DNA of 64,000 nucleotides from Variovorax ginsengisoli (GCF_006438845.1 NZ_RCZJ01000007.1:1-64000); one strand, 5' to 3'. Shown: positions 9,034 to 17,885, counted from the first letter of the stretch. Notes: generated from the letters alone by a model not told the origin. Numbers and translations are program-made.

Positions 9034-9096
9034 ATGGGCATGTGCCATCCCTTCGAGCGACCGCGCGCCGTCCCGCTTTTCACGGCGGAAGAATAG
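9034..9096 (+). CDS. Possible 20-codon leader frame upstream of tssL
   Basis: ATG at 9034 has the best ribosome-binding site of the region (AAAGGA eight bases upstream). It encodes MGMCHPFERPRAVPLFTAEE, then a TAG 12 bases before the likely tssL ATG. It overlaps an out-of-frame GTG (9042) that could extend TssL. It may be a leader that couples translation to tssL, or a chance frame. Apart from this frame, 8875-9107 holds no recognisable gene. Confidence 0.3.
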   Translation: MGMCHPFERPRAVPLFTAEE

Positions 9097-9107
9097 CCGC
9101 AGCGGCC

Positions 9108-10427
9108 ATGGCGCGCCTGCTCGATGTCTACACCGCGCTGTTCTCGCTCGGCCTCGAACTCGACGTCTCGCTCGCGGCCGGCCGCGTAGCCCGCCCGGCG
9201 GGCTCGGCGCGTCGCGAGGCCCTGGCGCTGTTCGACGCCGCGCGCGTCAAGGCCACGGCGCAGGGCAACACGGCGGCGCAGGTCGAGTCGGCCAGCTTCG
9301 CGGTGGCGGCATGGTTCGACGAGATCCTGGCGCGCCTGCCCGGCGCCGACGAGGCGGCGTCCCTGCAGCTCACGCTCTTCAATTCCAGCAACGGCCACAG
9401 CGAGTTCTTCCACCACCTGGCCACGCTCGGCGCCGACGAAGACGCCGTCCGCGAGGTCTACTGGTATGCGCTCGCGACAGGCTTCAAGGGGCAGTACCAC
9501 TTCGAAGGCGGCGACGACGGCGAACTCGGCAAGCTCAAGGCACTGCACGGTCGTCAGTTGCAGCCTGCGCCGGTCGACCTTGCAACGTTGGCCGCGGAAC
9601 GCCTGACGCCACAACCCTACGCACTGCCCGATCCGGTCGGCCCTCGGCAGCCGCTGCGCCGAGAACGGGCGCTGGTACGTGCCGGCGGCGCGATGGCCCT
9701 GCTGGCGCCGTGCGTCGCCCTGGTGGTGATCCTCCTGCGCGGTGCGCCGCCCGAAGTGACTTCGCCGTCGCAGCGCCTGGAACAGCAGCTTCGCAGCCAT
9801 GCCTGCGCCGAACTGTCCGTGACGGCCGCCAAGGACAGCACACGCGTCAGCGGCTTTGTCGCCAGCCCCGAGGAGCTCGCCCGCGTGCAGCGTGAGGTCG
9901 GCGCGTTGCCCGAAGTGAAGGCGCCGGTCTTCGATTTGCGCATTCGCGCCTGGCCGCATTGCGAGGTGGCTGCCATCCTGCGGCGGTACCAGGCGCGCAA
10001 CCGCGAGCAAGGGGCGGGCCTGCGGGTGCAAGCGCCGTCCGCACGCGACGGCCGGCTGCGCGAGGGCGACGCCGTGCGACTGCAGGTGACCGGCCCGGCC
10101 TACGACCACTACCTGCGGGTCGACTACTACACCAGCGAGGGTGCGGTGATGCATCTGCTTCCCGACGCCGGCCGCACACGCCTTGCGGCTGGCCAGACGA
10201 TGGCGCTGGGGCAGAACATGCCGTCCAGCTGGCTGGTGAGCCCGCCCTTCGGCACCGTGCTGGTGGCGGCGCTCTCGTCGCCGACGCCTTTCGGCGACAC
10301 GGCAGGCCGGCCCCCTTTCGAATTGGCGTCGGCCTACCTCGCGGACTTGCGCGAATCGCTGGCGGCCAACGCCGGCGGCGAGCAGCTGGTGGCCGACCTG
10401 CTGTTTCTGGAAACCGTCGAGCGCTGA
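9108..10427 (+). CDS. tssL: T6SS TssL/DotU-family protein with DUF4384-like periplasmic tail
   Basis: TssL anchors the type VI secretion membrane complex in the inner membrane. The product has 439 residues. Residues 1-150 form a DotU-like cytoplasmic domain with FAVAAWFDEILAR, SEFFHHL and GFKGQYHFEG. One membrane helix lies at about 193-210 (GGAMALLAPCVALVVILL). The periplasmic part has a BON-like stretch, then a DUF4384-like region around 325-360 (REGDAVRLQVTGPAYDHYLR). Ordinary TssL ends soon after the helix or has an OmpA-type tail, so this domain make-up is unusual. I prefer ATG 9108 (MARLLDVYTALFSLG); a GTG at 9042 would add 22 residues. Confidence 0.78.
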   Translation: MARLLDVYTALFSLGLELDVSLAAGRVARPAGSARREALALFDAARVKATAQGNTAAQVESASFAVAAWFDEILARLPGADEAASLQLTLFNSSNGHSEFFHHLATLGADEDAVREVYWYALATGFKGQYHFEGGDDGELGKLKALHGRQLQPAPVDLATLAAERLTPQPYALPDPVGPRQPLRRERALVRAGGAMALLAPCVALVVILLRGAPPEVTSPSQRLEQQLRSHACAELSVTAAKDSTRVSGFVASPEELARVQREVGALPEVKAPVFDLRIRAWPHCEVAAILRRYQARNREQGAGLRVQAPSARDGRLREGDAVRLQVTGPAYDHYLRVDYYTSEGAVMHLLPDAGRTRLAAGQTMALGQNMPSSWLVSPPFGTVLVAALSSPTPFGDTAGRPPFELASAYLADLRESLAANAGGEQLVADLLFLETVER

Positions 10428-10450
10428 CGCACAAACCGAGGAGACGCGAC

Positions 10451-11548
10451 ATGAACCTGCTCAACGCCCTTCCTGCGAGCTTTTGGCAGTTGACGACGGT
10501 CTGCGGCGTCGGCTTCGCATGCCTGTGGTGGTTCGTGCTGGGGGCGCCACGTGCTGCACGCAGGCGAGCGCTGCGAGCGCGGATCGCGGCGCTGGGGCCC
10601 GCCGAGTCGTCGTCGGAGTTGGCCGACCTGCAGCGCATGCGCGAACGCATCGCCGATGCGCGGCATACCCTCCAGCGCGCCCATGGAGTGGGCGATCGCG
10701 GCGAGGTGCTCTACCGCATCCCGTGGTTTCTTTTCATCGGCGACACCACAGCCGACGTGCCCGGACTGCTCGCGGCTGCACACAGCGTGTCGCCGCTGCC
10801 CGCGCCGGACGATCGCGAGCCGGCCGCGAGGGCCTTCTGGCGCTGGTGGTTTCTCGATGCCGTCACAGCCATCGAGACCAGCCCCGCCACCGTCTGCGAC
10901 CCGGGTTCGCGCCGCGCGCGCAGCCTCTGGTACCAGGCGCTGATGGAACTCACCGAGCAGCGCAACCGGCTCCCACTCAACGGCATCGTGCTGTGTATCG
11001 GCACGGCGGGGCTGCTCGGCACGCCCGAGGCCATCGAGCCGGGTGCGGCGAGGCTGCGCCGCCTGATCGACGAGGCGACAGAGCACCTGCAGATCCGCCT
11101 GCCGGTCTACCTGATCGTCACCGGCCTCGAGCAGCTGACAGGCTATGCGACGGTTTGTGCCGGGTTGCCGCCGGAAGTGCTGGCCCAGGCGCTCGGGCAC
11201 CGCTTGCCGCTGCACGCCGCGCCCGCCGACGATGCGCAGGAAGACCGGCTCGGCGCGCTTTTCCGTCCGATCGAACTTCGTCTGCGCAGCTTGCGCATGG
11301 CGCTGCTGTGCCACGAAACCACGCCGGCCGGCCGGCTGGCGATCCACACATTCTTCGATCAGGTGAACGCGTTGCAGCCCGGCTTGCAGCGCGTGGTGAA
11401 CCGCATGTTCGAAGACCGTCGCGGCCGTCGCCCGCCACGCTGGCGCGGGCTGTATATGACGGCGGTGAAGCCCGAGGCGGGCGGTGCCTTCGTGTCGGAC
11501 CTGTTCGGCCGCTTCCTGCCTGGCGACCAGCCGCTGGCCCACCGCTGA
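10451..11548 (+). CDS. Short TssM/IcmF-like protein lacking the periplasmic part
   Basis: A 365-residue protein that aligns by eye with only the cytoplasmic GTPase-like segment of TssM (full TssM is over 1,100 residues). Visible pieces are an N-terminal membrane helix (about 11-30), the strand before the P-loop (IPWFLFIGDTTADVPG near 91-106), RLPLNGIVLCIG, RLPVYLIVTGLEQLTGY, and a late FFDQVNALQPGLQRVVNRMF followed by RGLYMTAVK. The Walker A lysine and GKT/GKS are missing, so nucleotide binding is doubtful. AGGAG precedes the ATG by seven bases. It follows tssL by 23 bases and converges with tssJ. Confidence 0.72.
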   Translation: MNLLNALPASFWQLTTVCGVGFACLWWFVLGAPRAARRRALRARIAALGPAESSSELADLQRMRERIADARHTLQRAHGVGDRGEVLYRIPWFLFIGDTTADVPGLLAAAHSVSPLPAPDDREPAARAFWRWWFLDAVTAIETSPATVCDPGSRRARSLWYQALMELTEQRNRLPLNGIVLCIGTAGLLGTPEAIEPGAARLRRLIDEATEHLQIRLPVYLIVTGLEQLTGYATVCAGLPPEVLAQALGHRLPLHAAPADDAQEDRLGALFRPIELRLRSLRMALLCHETTPAGRLAIHTFFDQVNALQPGLQRVVNRMFEDRRGRRPPRWRGLYMTAVKPEAGGAFVSDLFGRFLPGDQPLAHR

Positions 11549-11572
11549 AGCTGCCGAAGCCGCCCGCGCCGC

Positions 11573-12067
11573 CTACTTCTGAAGGTCGATGCGCACTTGC
11601 CGCGCGCCGAGGTTAACCGTCAGCGCCTGAGGCTTGCCGACCTCCAGCGTGCGCACCTCGCGCCAGCGCGAACGGTCGAGGTCACGGTAGGCCGCCAGCA
11701 CACCGATCGCCTTGGCATCAGGCGGCAGCGTCATGTCGAGCTTGCGCGACTCGCCGGGTCGCAACAGCAGCTCTTCGCGTTGCACCAGCTCGGCGCCCAG
11801 CGTGGCCCGGTCCTTGTCGAACAGCGAGAAGAAGTCGGCAGCCTCGAACGGGCCGGGCGACTTGAGCGCATACACGCGCACCGTGAGCGGCGACGCTCGG
11901 CCGCGTGCGTCGGGATTGGCGTCGGCCGCCGCAGTCAGCGTCAACGCGATCGGCGTGACCACTGGCTTGCTTGCACAACCCGCCATCAGCGTGAAGGCTG
12001 CCAGCGTGCCGATCGCCATCAAGGATCGGCGGCCATAGAACCAATGACCTGTACCAAGTGCTCTCAT
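11573..12067 (-). CDS. tssJ: T6SS outer-membrane lipoprotein TssJ
   Basis: TssJ is the outer-membrane lipoprotein that contacts the periplasmic part of TssM. The 164-residue product has a signal peptide with lipobox LMAGC (Cys31). The mature domain has the TssJ pattern PLTVRVYALKS, FFSLFDKD, LLLRPGES and a conserved R-x-W near the end (RSRWREV). The ATG at 12065-12067 is preferred to a longer upstream reading. It is transcribed away from tssA with 71 bases between the two starts, and opposite to the tssL-tssM-like pair. Confidence 0.87.
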   Translation of the reverse strand: MRALGTGHWFYGRRSLMAIGTLAAFTLMAGCASKPVVTPIALTLTAAADANPDARGRASPLTVRVYALKSPGPFEAADFFSLFDKDRATLGAELVQREELLLRPGESRKLDMTLPPDAKAIGVLAAYRDLDRSRWREVRTLEVGKPQALTVNLGARQVRIDLQK

Positions 12068-12138
12068 GCTATTGCCTTCGTTGCATTGACCGACCCCTGG
12101 GCATTCTTGATTATCACCAGGCAATTCCAACAGGCAAC

Positions 12139-13185
12139 ATGCTGACACACGAACTCGTCGACGCCTTGCAGGCGCCCATCCGCGAGGCCTCGCCTTGCGG
12201 CGACGACCTTGAATACGACCCGGCCTTCACGGCGCTGGAGGCCGCGGCGCAGGGCCGCCCCGAGCAGCAATTCGGCGACACGCTGATCCCCGCGATCGAG
12301 CCCGACTGGCGCGCGGTGTCGGAGCAGGCGCAGGCGCTGCTGCGCCGCGCCAAGGACGTGCGGCCCGCGATGCTGCTGTTGCGCGCCTCGACCCGGCAGC
12401 ACGGCCTCGCCGGCTTCGACTTGGGGCTGCAGTTGCTCTTCGGCCTGCTCGATCGCTTCTGGGACGGCATTCATCCGGCGCTCGATGCCGACGACGACAA
12501 CGATCCGACAATGCGCATCAACGCGCTAGCGCCGCTGGCCGACGAAGGCATGGTGCTGCGCGACCTGTACGACGCCACGGTGGGCACGGCGCGCGGCGTC
12601 GGCACGGTGCGTGTTCGCGACATCGCGGCGGCGCACAACGCGCCGCCCGCGCAGGGGGGAGAGAACGGCTATTCCCCCGCGCAGGTGCAGGGTGCGCTGG
12701 AAGAGATCCAGGCCGAGCACCCCGACGTGCGCACGCTGCTGCTGGGCCTCGCCGGCCGCGTCGGCCAGTTGCAGGCGCTTCTGTCCGACCGTACCGGGCG
12801 TGGCGACACGCTCGATCTCGCGCGGCTGCGCACGCTCTGCGCGGTGCTGCGCCAGGCCGCCACCGCAGCGGGCGGGAGCACGTCCGACGCTACCGGCAGC
12901 GGCACGCCCGAAGACGCGCTCGACGCGCCCGCCGACACGGCCGGCAGGGCCGGCACGGGCGCCGAGGCCGCGCGCGGCGAGATCCGCAACCGGCAAGACG
13001 CCTTGCAGATGCTCGACCGCGTCATCCGCTACCTCGAGCAGTCCGAACCCGGCAACCCCGCGCCGTTGCTCATCGGCCGTGCCAAGCAGCTGATCGGCGT
13101 GAGCTTCCTCGAGATCATGGCCAATCTCGCGCCGAACGCGCTGGACACCATCGAGAACGTGATGGGCAAGCGAGCGTCTGACTGA
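12139..13185 (+). CDS. tssA: T6SS baseplate/cap protein TssA
   Basis: TssA primes and coordinates tail sheath and tube assembly. The 348-residue protein begins with an ImpA N-terminal domain: APIREASPCGDDLEYDPAF, DWRAVSEQAQALL, and HGLAGFDLGLQLL followed by a FWDGIHP motif. An Ala/Gly-rich linker lies around 255-290. The C-terminal part has the repeat-type NRQDALQMLDRVIRYLEQSE and PAPLLIGRAKQLI typical of short TssA. It heads a plus-strand run tssA-tssB-tssC-hcp and is divergent from tssJ. Confidence 0.93.
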   Translation: MLTHELVDALQAPIREASPCGDDLEYDPAFTALEAAAQGRPEQQFGDTLIPAIEPDWRAVSEQAQALLRRAKDVRPAMLLLRASTRQHGLAGFDLGLQLLFGLLDRFWDGIHPALDADDDNDPTMRINALAPLADEGMVLRDLYDATVGTARGVGTVRVRDIAAAHNAPPAQGGENGYSPAQVQGALEEIQAEHPDVRTLLLGLAGRVGQLQALLSDRTGRGDTLDLARLRTLCAVLRQAATAAGGSTSDATGSGTPEDALDAPADTAGRAGTGAEAARGEIRNRQDALQMLDRVIRYLEQSEPGNPAPLLIGRAKQLIGVSFLEIMANLAPNALDTIENVMGKRASD

Positions 13186-13240
13186 CCCCCCTTTTTCGAA
13201 TTTCCGAACACCGCCACACACCACCGCAAGGAGCGCTTCC

Positions 13241-13756
13241 ATGTCCAAGAGCAGCCAGAAGTTCATCGCCCGCAACCGGGCGCCGCGCGTGCAGATCGAG
13301 TACGACGTGGAGCTCTACGGCGCCCAGAAGAAGGTGCAGCTGCCTTTCGTGATGGGCGTGCTGGCCGACCTGTCGGGCAAGCCGGCCGACCCGCTCGCGC
13401 CGGTGGGCGAGCGCAAGTTCCTCGAGGTCGACACCGACAACTTCGACGCCCGCATGAAGGCCATGAAGCCGCGCGCCGCGTTCTCGGTGCCAAACACGCT
13501 GACCGGCGAAGGCGAGCTGAAGGTCGACATCACCTTCGAGAGCATGGACGACTTCTCGCCCGCCGCCGTGGCGAAGAAGGTCGACGCACTCAGCAAACTG
13601 CTCGAGGCGCGCACGCAACTCGCCAACCTGGTCACCTACATGGACGGCAAGGGCGGCGCCGAAGACCTGCTGGCGCGCGTGCTGGAAGACCCAGCGCTGC
13701 TGCAGACGCTGGCCGCCAGCAAGAAGCCGGAAGCAGGCGCCGCATCGGCGGCCTGA
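13241..13756 (+). CDS. tssB: T6SS contractile sheath small subunit TssB
   Basis: Forms the contractile sheath with TssC. The 171-residue protein shows the family start SSQKFIARNRAPRVQIEYDV, LPFVMGVLADLSG, the ERKFLEVDTDNFD segment and the late helix LLEARTQLANLVTYMDGK that interlocks with TssC. Length is typical. It follows tssA by 55 bases with AAGGAG upstream of the ATG. Confidence 0.96.
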   Translation: MSKSSQKFIARNRAPRVQIEYDVELYGAQKKVQLPFVMGVLADLSGKPADPLAPVGERKFLEVDTDNFDARMKAMKPRAAFSVPNTLTGEGELKVDITFESMDDFSPAAVAKKVDALSKLLEARTQLANLVTYMDGKGGAEDLLARVLEDPALLQTLAASKKPEAGAASAA

Positions 13757-13801
13757 TTCGTTTCATTCACCCGATCCCGACGAAGACGAGGAGAGAACAC
13801 C

Positions 13802-15295
13802 ATGGCCGAAGCACTCGCGCAGAGCGCACTGAAGGATGTCGAGTTCGCCGGCAGCGATTTCTCGTCGCTGCTGCAAAAGGAATTCAAGCCCCGCAGCGAC
13901 GAGGCGAAGAGCGCTGTCGAGGCGGCCGTGCTCACGCTGGCGCAGCAGGCGCTGTCGAACACGCGGGTGATCGGCAAGGACGTGACGCAATCGATCCAGG
14001 CCATGATCGCCGCGATCGACAAGAAGCTCACCGACCAGGTCAACGAGATCCTGCACAACGACGAGTTCCAGAAGCTCGAGAGCGCGTGGCGCGGCCTGCA
14101 CTACATGGTGAACAACACCGAGTCGGATGAGAACCTGAAGATCCGCGTGATGGACGTGTCGAAGAAGGAACTCCACAAGACGCTGAAGAAGTTCAAGGGC
14201 GCAGCCTGGGACCAGAGCCCGATCTTCAAGAAGATCTACGAAGAGGAGTACGGCCAGTTCGGCGGCGAGCCCTTCGGCGCCATCGTGGGCGACTATCACT
14301 TCGACCAGAGCCCGCCCGATGTCGAATTGCTCGGCGAAATGGCGAAGATCGCCGCCTCGGCGCATGCACCCTTCATCACCGGTGCCAGTGCCAACCTGAT
14401 GCAGATGGAGTCGTGGCAGGAGCTCGCCAACCCGCGCGATCTCACCAAGATCTTCGGCACGCCCGAGTACGCCGGCTGGCGCTCGCTGCGCGATTCGGAC
14501 GATTCCAAGTACCTGGGCCTGTGCATGCCGCGCTTTCTCGCGCGCACACCGTACGGCGCCAGGACCAACCCGGTCGAGGATTTCGACTTCGAGGAAGACG
14601 TGGCCGGCGCCGATCACAGCAAGTACGCGTGGGCCAACGCCGCTTATGCGATGGCGACCAACATCAACCGCTCGTACAAGCAGTACGGCTGGGGTTCGCG
14701 CATTCGCGGCATCGAGTCGGGCGGCGCGGTCGAGAACCTGCCGCTGCACACCTTTCCGAGCGACGACGGCGGGGTCGACCAGAAGTGCCCGACCGAGATC
14801 GCCATCAGCGACCGGCGCGAGGCCGAGCTGTCGAAGGCCGGCCTGCTGTCGCTGATCCACCGCAAGAACTCCGACTTCGCGGCTTTCATCGGTGCGCAGT
14901 CGCTCAACAAGCCCGCCGAGTACGACGACCCCGACGCGACGGCCAACGCCAACCTGGCCGCGCGCCTGCCCTACCTCTTCGCCTGCAACCGCTTCGCCCA
15001 TTACCTGAAGTGCATCGTGCGCGACAAGGTGGGCAGCTTCAAGGAGCGCGACGAGATGCAGCGCTGGCTCAACCGCTGGATCATGAATTACGTCGACGGC
15101 GACCCGGTCAATTCGTCGGAAGAGACCAAGGCGCAGAAGCCGCTGGCTGCGGCGGAGGTCGTGGTCGAGGAAGTGGAAGGCAACCCCGGCTACTACACCT
15201 CGAAATTCTTCCTTCGGCCGCACTACCAGCTCGAGGGGCTGACGGTCTCTTTGCGCCTGGTGTCGAAGCTGCCGTCGGGCAAGGGCGGGAAGTAA
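13802..15295 (+). CDS. tssC: T6SS contractile sheath large subunit TssC
   Basis: The large sheath subunit, cut down by ClpV after contraction. The 497-residue protein has the conserved blocks LNDEFQKLE-like (HNDEFQKLESAWRGLHYMV), GEPFGAIVGDYHF, FITGASANLM, the FLARTPYG motif and the C-terminal FFLRPHYQLEGLTVSLRLVS. Length matches the family. GAGGAGAG precedes the ATG, 42 bases after the end of tssB. The usual next genes tssE, tssF, tssG and tssH are not present downstream. Confidence 0.97.
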   Translation: MAEALAQSALKDVEFAGSDFSSLLQKEFKPRSDEAKSAVEAAVLTLAQQALSNTRVIGKDVTQSIQAMIAAIDKKLTDQVNEILHNDEFQKLESAWRGLHYMVNNTESDENLKIRVMDVSKKELHKTLKKFKGAAWDQSPIFKKIYEEEYGQFGGEPFGAIVGDYHFDQSPPDVELLGEMAKIAASAHAPFITGASANLMQMESWQELANPRDLTKIFGTPEYAGWRSLRDSDDSKYLGLCMPRFLARTPYGARTNPVEDFDFEEDVAGADHSKYAWANAAYAMATNINRSYKQYGWGSRIRGIESGGAVENLPLHTFPSDDGGVDQKCPTEIAISDRREAELSKAGLLSLIHRKNSDFAAFIGAQSLNKPAEYDDPDATANANLAARLPYLFACNRFAHYLKCIVRDKVGSFKERDEMQRWLNRWIMNYVDGDPVNSSEETKAQKPLAAAEVVVEEVEGNPGYYTSKFFLRPHYQLEGLTVSLRLVSKLPSGKGGK

Positions 15296-15415
15296 GAGCG
15301 CCTCGCAGAGAAACCGCGCAGCACGCGCTCGACGTGAGCCTTGGCGGCCCGGCCCCGCTTCGCGGCGAGTTCATTGTCCACAAAACCGCCCGATCGGGCA
15401 TGAAGGAGCAACTCG

Positions 15416-15895
15416 ATGAGTTCAGACTACTACTTGAAAATCGACGGCATCAAGGGTGAAGCCAAAGACACCGATCACAAAGACGAGATCGAGGTTTACG
15501 CGTGGAACTGGAGCGTCAGCCAAGGGTCGAGTTCGGGGTCGGGGCAGGGTTTGGGAAGCGGAAAAGGCACGCCCGGCCCGTTCGAGTTCACGCACAACTT
15601 CGACAAGGCCTCGACCGCGCTGCAACGCAAGTGCGCCGACGGCACCCACATCAAGGACGTCACGCTGTCCGCGCGCAAGGCGGGCGGCGGCCCGAAGACC
15701 TACCTCGTCTACACCTTCAAGCAGGTACTCATCACCAGCGTGTCGCCCGGAGGCTCGCAGGGCGGCGACGTGGTCGAGCGCGTGACGCTCAGCTACAAGG
15801 AGATGGAAGCGAAATACAAGCCTCAAAAGGACGACGGCGAGCTGGATGCCGAAGTGAAGTTCGGTTGGATCCCGGCCGAGAACAAGTTCAGCTGA
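15416..15895 (+). CDS. hcp: T6SS tube protein Hcp
   Basis: Hcp rings form the inner tube that carries effectors and is fired out of the cell. The 159-residue protein has the family pattern YYLKIDGIKGEA, VYAWNWSVSQ, FEFTHNFDKAST, KDVTLSARKAGG and VTLSYKEMEAKYK. It lies 120 bases after tssC; that gap holds no recognisable gene. Its final residues WIPAENKFS are unlike the more common KTW-type ends but fit the fold. Confidence 0.96.
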   Translation: MSSDYYLKIDGIKGEAKDTDHKDEIEVYAWNWSVSQGSSSGSGQGLGSGKGTPGPFEFTHNFDKASTALQRKCADGTHIKDVTLSARKAGGGPKTYLVYTFKQVLITSVSPGGSQGGDVVERVTLSYKEMEAKYKPQKDDGELDAEVKFGWIPAENKFS

Positions 15896-15932
15896 CGCTT
15901 TCTCCGGCCCTCCATCTCTCAGGAGTACACCC

Positions 15933-16481
15933 ATGGCCTACCGCGTCAAGAACAATGGTGGCTTCAACGTCGATGGCTCGGTCGGCGAGTCGGGCGACAA
16001 CCATTCGAGCGACGTCATGCTGGTGCAGGCGTTGTTCCGCATGCTCTACGTCGACTTCGGCGGCGAAACCGCCTGGGGCGACGCAGAGATATTCCTCGAA
16101 CCGCCCTCTGGCGACGCCGGGCCGATTGCCGTGGACGGCATCTTCGGTCCGAGCACGCGCCGCCATGTCTATCACTTCCAGAACCAGTTGCGCATGCGGC
16201 TGAGCTATGTCGACATCAAGCAGGACGGTCTGCTCGACCCCGGCCGGTTCGACGGCCTGGGTTTCGGCAAGCGTTCCACGAACGGCTACCGCTATGCGAT
16301 CGAAGTACTGAACGCGCTGCTCGCTTCGCAGAACACCGATGCGTTGAACCGCTCCGTCCACTTCCACACGCTGCCCGAGCGCGACTACGTGAAGCCGGCG
16401 CTGCGTTCTGCGCTGAAGACGGTGAAGACAACGCCCAGCAAGTACATGCATCGCGCCCCGAAGCCGGTGTTTCCACCTTGA
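15933..16481 (+). CDS. Peptidoglycan-binding-domain protein downstream of hcp
   Basis: A 182-residue protein without a signal peptide or membrane helix. Residues about 63-85 (GPIAVDGIFGPSTRRHVYHF and on) match the PG_binding_1 signature VDGxFGPxT..A...FQ. The rest (SSDVMLVQALFRMLYVDFGG and a C-terminal half ending KPVFPP) is not recognised. It follows hcp by 37 bases on the same strand with CAGGAG upstream, so it is probably co-expressed with the tube protein. It could be a cell-wall-targeting accessory or an effector fired by the T6SS; no catalytic motif was identified. Its function is not known. Confidence 0.7.
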   Translation: MAYRVKNNGGFNVDGSVGESGDNHSSDVMLVQALFRMLYVDFGGETAWGDAEIFLEPPSGDAGPIAVDGIFGPSTRRHVYHFQNQLRMRLSYVDIKQDGLLDPGRFDGLGFGKRSTNGYRYAIEVLNALLASQNTDALNRSVHFHTLPERDYVKPALRSALKTVKTTPSKYMHRAPKPVFPP

Positions 16482-16526
16482 GCCAAGGTAGGGGCGCTTC
16501 CTTCTGCATCGACGGTCGCTTCGATG

Positions 16527-17768
16527 TCAGTCGCGGGCCGGGCGTCCTGCGCGTGCCGACCCGGCGACCATGTCGAAGCGGAACAACCGGCACTCGATCG
16601 GGCCGTTCCACATCGGCACGCGGCGCGATTCCTTCAGGCGCATGCGCTTAGGCAATTGCAGGTCGGGCGTGAGCATCCAGGCGGTCCAGCCGGCGTAGTT
16701 CTTCTTCCAGTGGCTCGCCAGCTGGCTGAAAAATTCGCCGCCGTCCTCCGTGGCGGCCTGCTCGCGCGCACCGATGCGCGCCACGCCACCGACTTCGATG
16801 CGCTCGCCGTACGGCGGGTTCAGCACGATCACGCCGCCCTGTGCCGCGCCTTCGGGCGGCATGCGCTGCAATGCATCGCCGCCGCGGAATTCGATCGCGT
16901 CGGCGACACCCGCGCGCTCGGCGTTGCGTTCGGCGAAATCGACCATGCGGTGCGATACGTCGCTGCCGAAGATGGCAGGTGAGGTCTTGGCCGGCGCGTC
17001 GGCAGCCTCGTTCTGGATCGACTCCCACACGTGCGGCTGAAAGGGCAGCAGCTTCTCGAAGCCGAAGCGCCGCAGCGCGCCGGCCGGGATGCCCAGGCCG
17101 ATCTGCGCCGCCTCGATGGCGATGGTGCCGCTGCCGCAGCAGGGGTCGTACAGCGGCGCCTCCGACACCGCGCCGGTCTCCGGGTTCCACCAGCCGCTGG
17201 CGGCCAGCATGGCTGCGGCCAGCGTTTCTTTCAACGGCGCATCGCCCGTGTCCTGGCGCCAGCCGCGCTTGAAAAGCGGTTCGCCCGAGGTGTCGATGTA
17301 GAGCGTGCACTGGTCGGTGGTGAGGTGCGCGAACACGCGCACGTCGGGCCACTGGGTTTCGATGCTCGGGCGCACGCCGCCGGCCTTGGCGCGAAAGCGA
17401 TCGGCGATCGCGTCCTTGATGCGCAGCGTGGCGAAGTTCAGGCTCTGCAACGGGCTGTGCTGCGCCGTCGTCTCGATCTTGAAGGTGTGCTTGGGCGTGA
17501 ACCAGATCTCCCATGCCACGCCGCTCGCGATGGCGTAGAGGTCGTTCTCGCTGCGGTACGGCGCATGGGCCAGCTCGATCAGCACGCGCTGCGCGAGCCG
17601 GCTGTAGAGGTTGAGCTTCATCGCGTCACGCCACGAGCCGCGCACGAACACGCCGCCGCGCGACGCCAGCAGATCGTCGCCGGCCAGCCCGGTGAGACCG
17701 TGCACCTCCTGGGCGAGGAAGTCCTCGACGCCGGCGGCGCAGGGCAGGAAAAGTTGGAGCTGGTTCAT
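16527..17768 (-). CDS. rlmL: THUMP-domain RNA methyltransferase (RlmL N-terminal type)
   Basis: Probably methylates guanine N2 in 23S rRNA (the G2445 activity of E. coli RlmL). The 413-residue protein has a THUMP region in the first ~170 residues (LAQEVHGLTGL, RSENDLYAIASGVAW, FKIETTAQHSPL), then a Rossmann methyltransferase with the SAM motif DPCCGSGTIAIEA and the catalytic NPPYGERI. The RlmK half of the E. coli fusion is missing, as usual outside Enterobacteria. The ATG at 17766-17768 is preferred; a longer reading adds 24 residues with no family match. Confidence 0.88.
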   Translation of the reverse strand: MNQLQLFLPCAAGVEDFLAQEVHGLTGLAGDDLLASRGGVFVRGSWRDAMKLNLYSRLAQRVLIELAHAPYRSENDLYAIASGVAWEIWFTPKHTFKIETTAQHSPLQSLNFATLRIKDAIADRFRAKAGGVRPSIETQWPDVRVFAHLTTDQCTLYIDTSGEPLFKRGWRQDTGDAPLKETLAAAMLAASGWWNPETGAVSEAPLYDPCCGSGTIAIEAAQIGLGIPAGALRRFGFEKLLPFQPHVWESIQNEAADAPAKTSPAIFGSDVSHRMVDFAERNAERAGVADAIEFRGGDALQRMPPEGAAQGGVIVLNPPYGERIEVGGVARIGAREQAATEDGGEFFSQLASHWKKNYAGWTAWMLTPDLQLPKRMRLKESRRVPMWNGPIECRLFRFDMVAGSARAGRPARD

Positions 17769-17885
17769 GGTTCGGGACAGGCAGAAGAAGGCGCTCCGAT
17801 TGTCGCCGCAGCCGCGCGGCAGGCGGCGCAGGAAGGACACGGCGGCGGCTTATAGTGGCTCGCCGCACCGCCACCACACCCATCG

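Noticed and set aside
13763..15223. A 486-codon antisense frame over tssC
   Set aside because: It mirrors the codon pattern of tssC, and its product resembles no known family.
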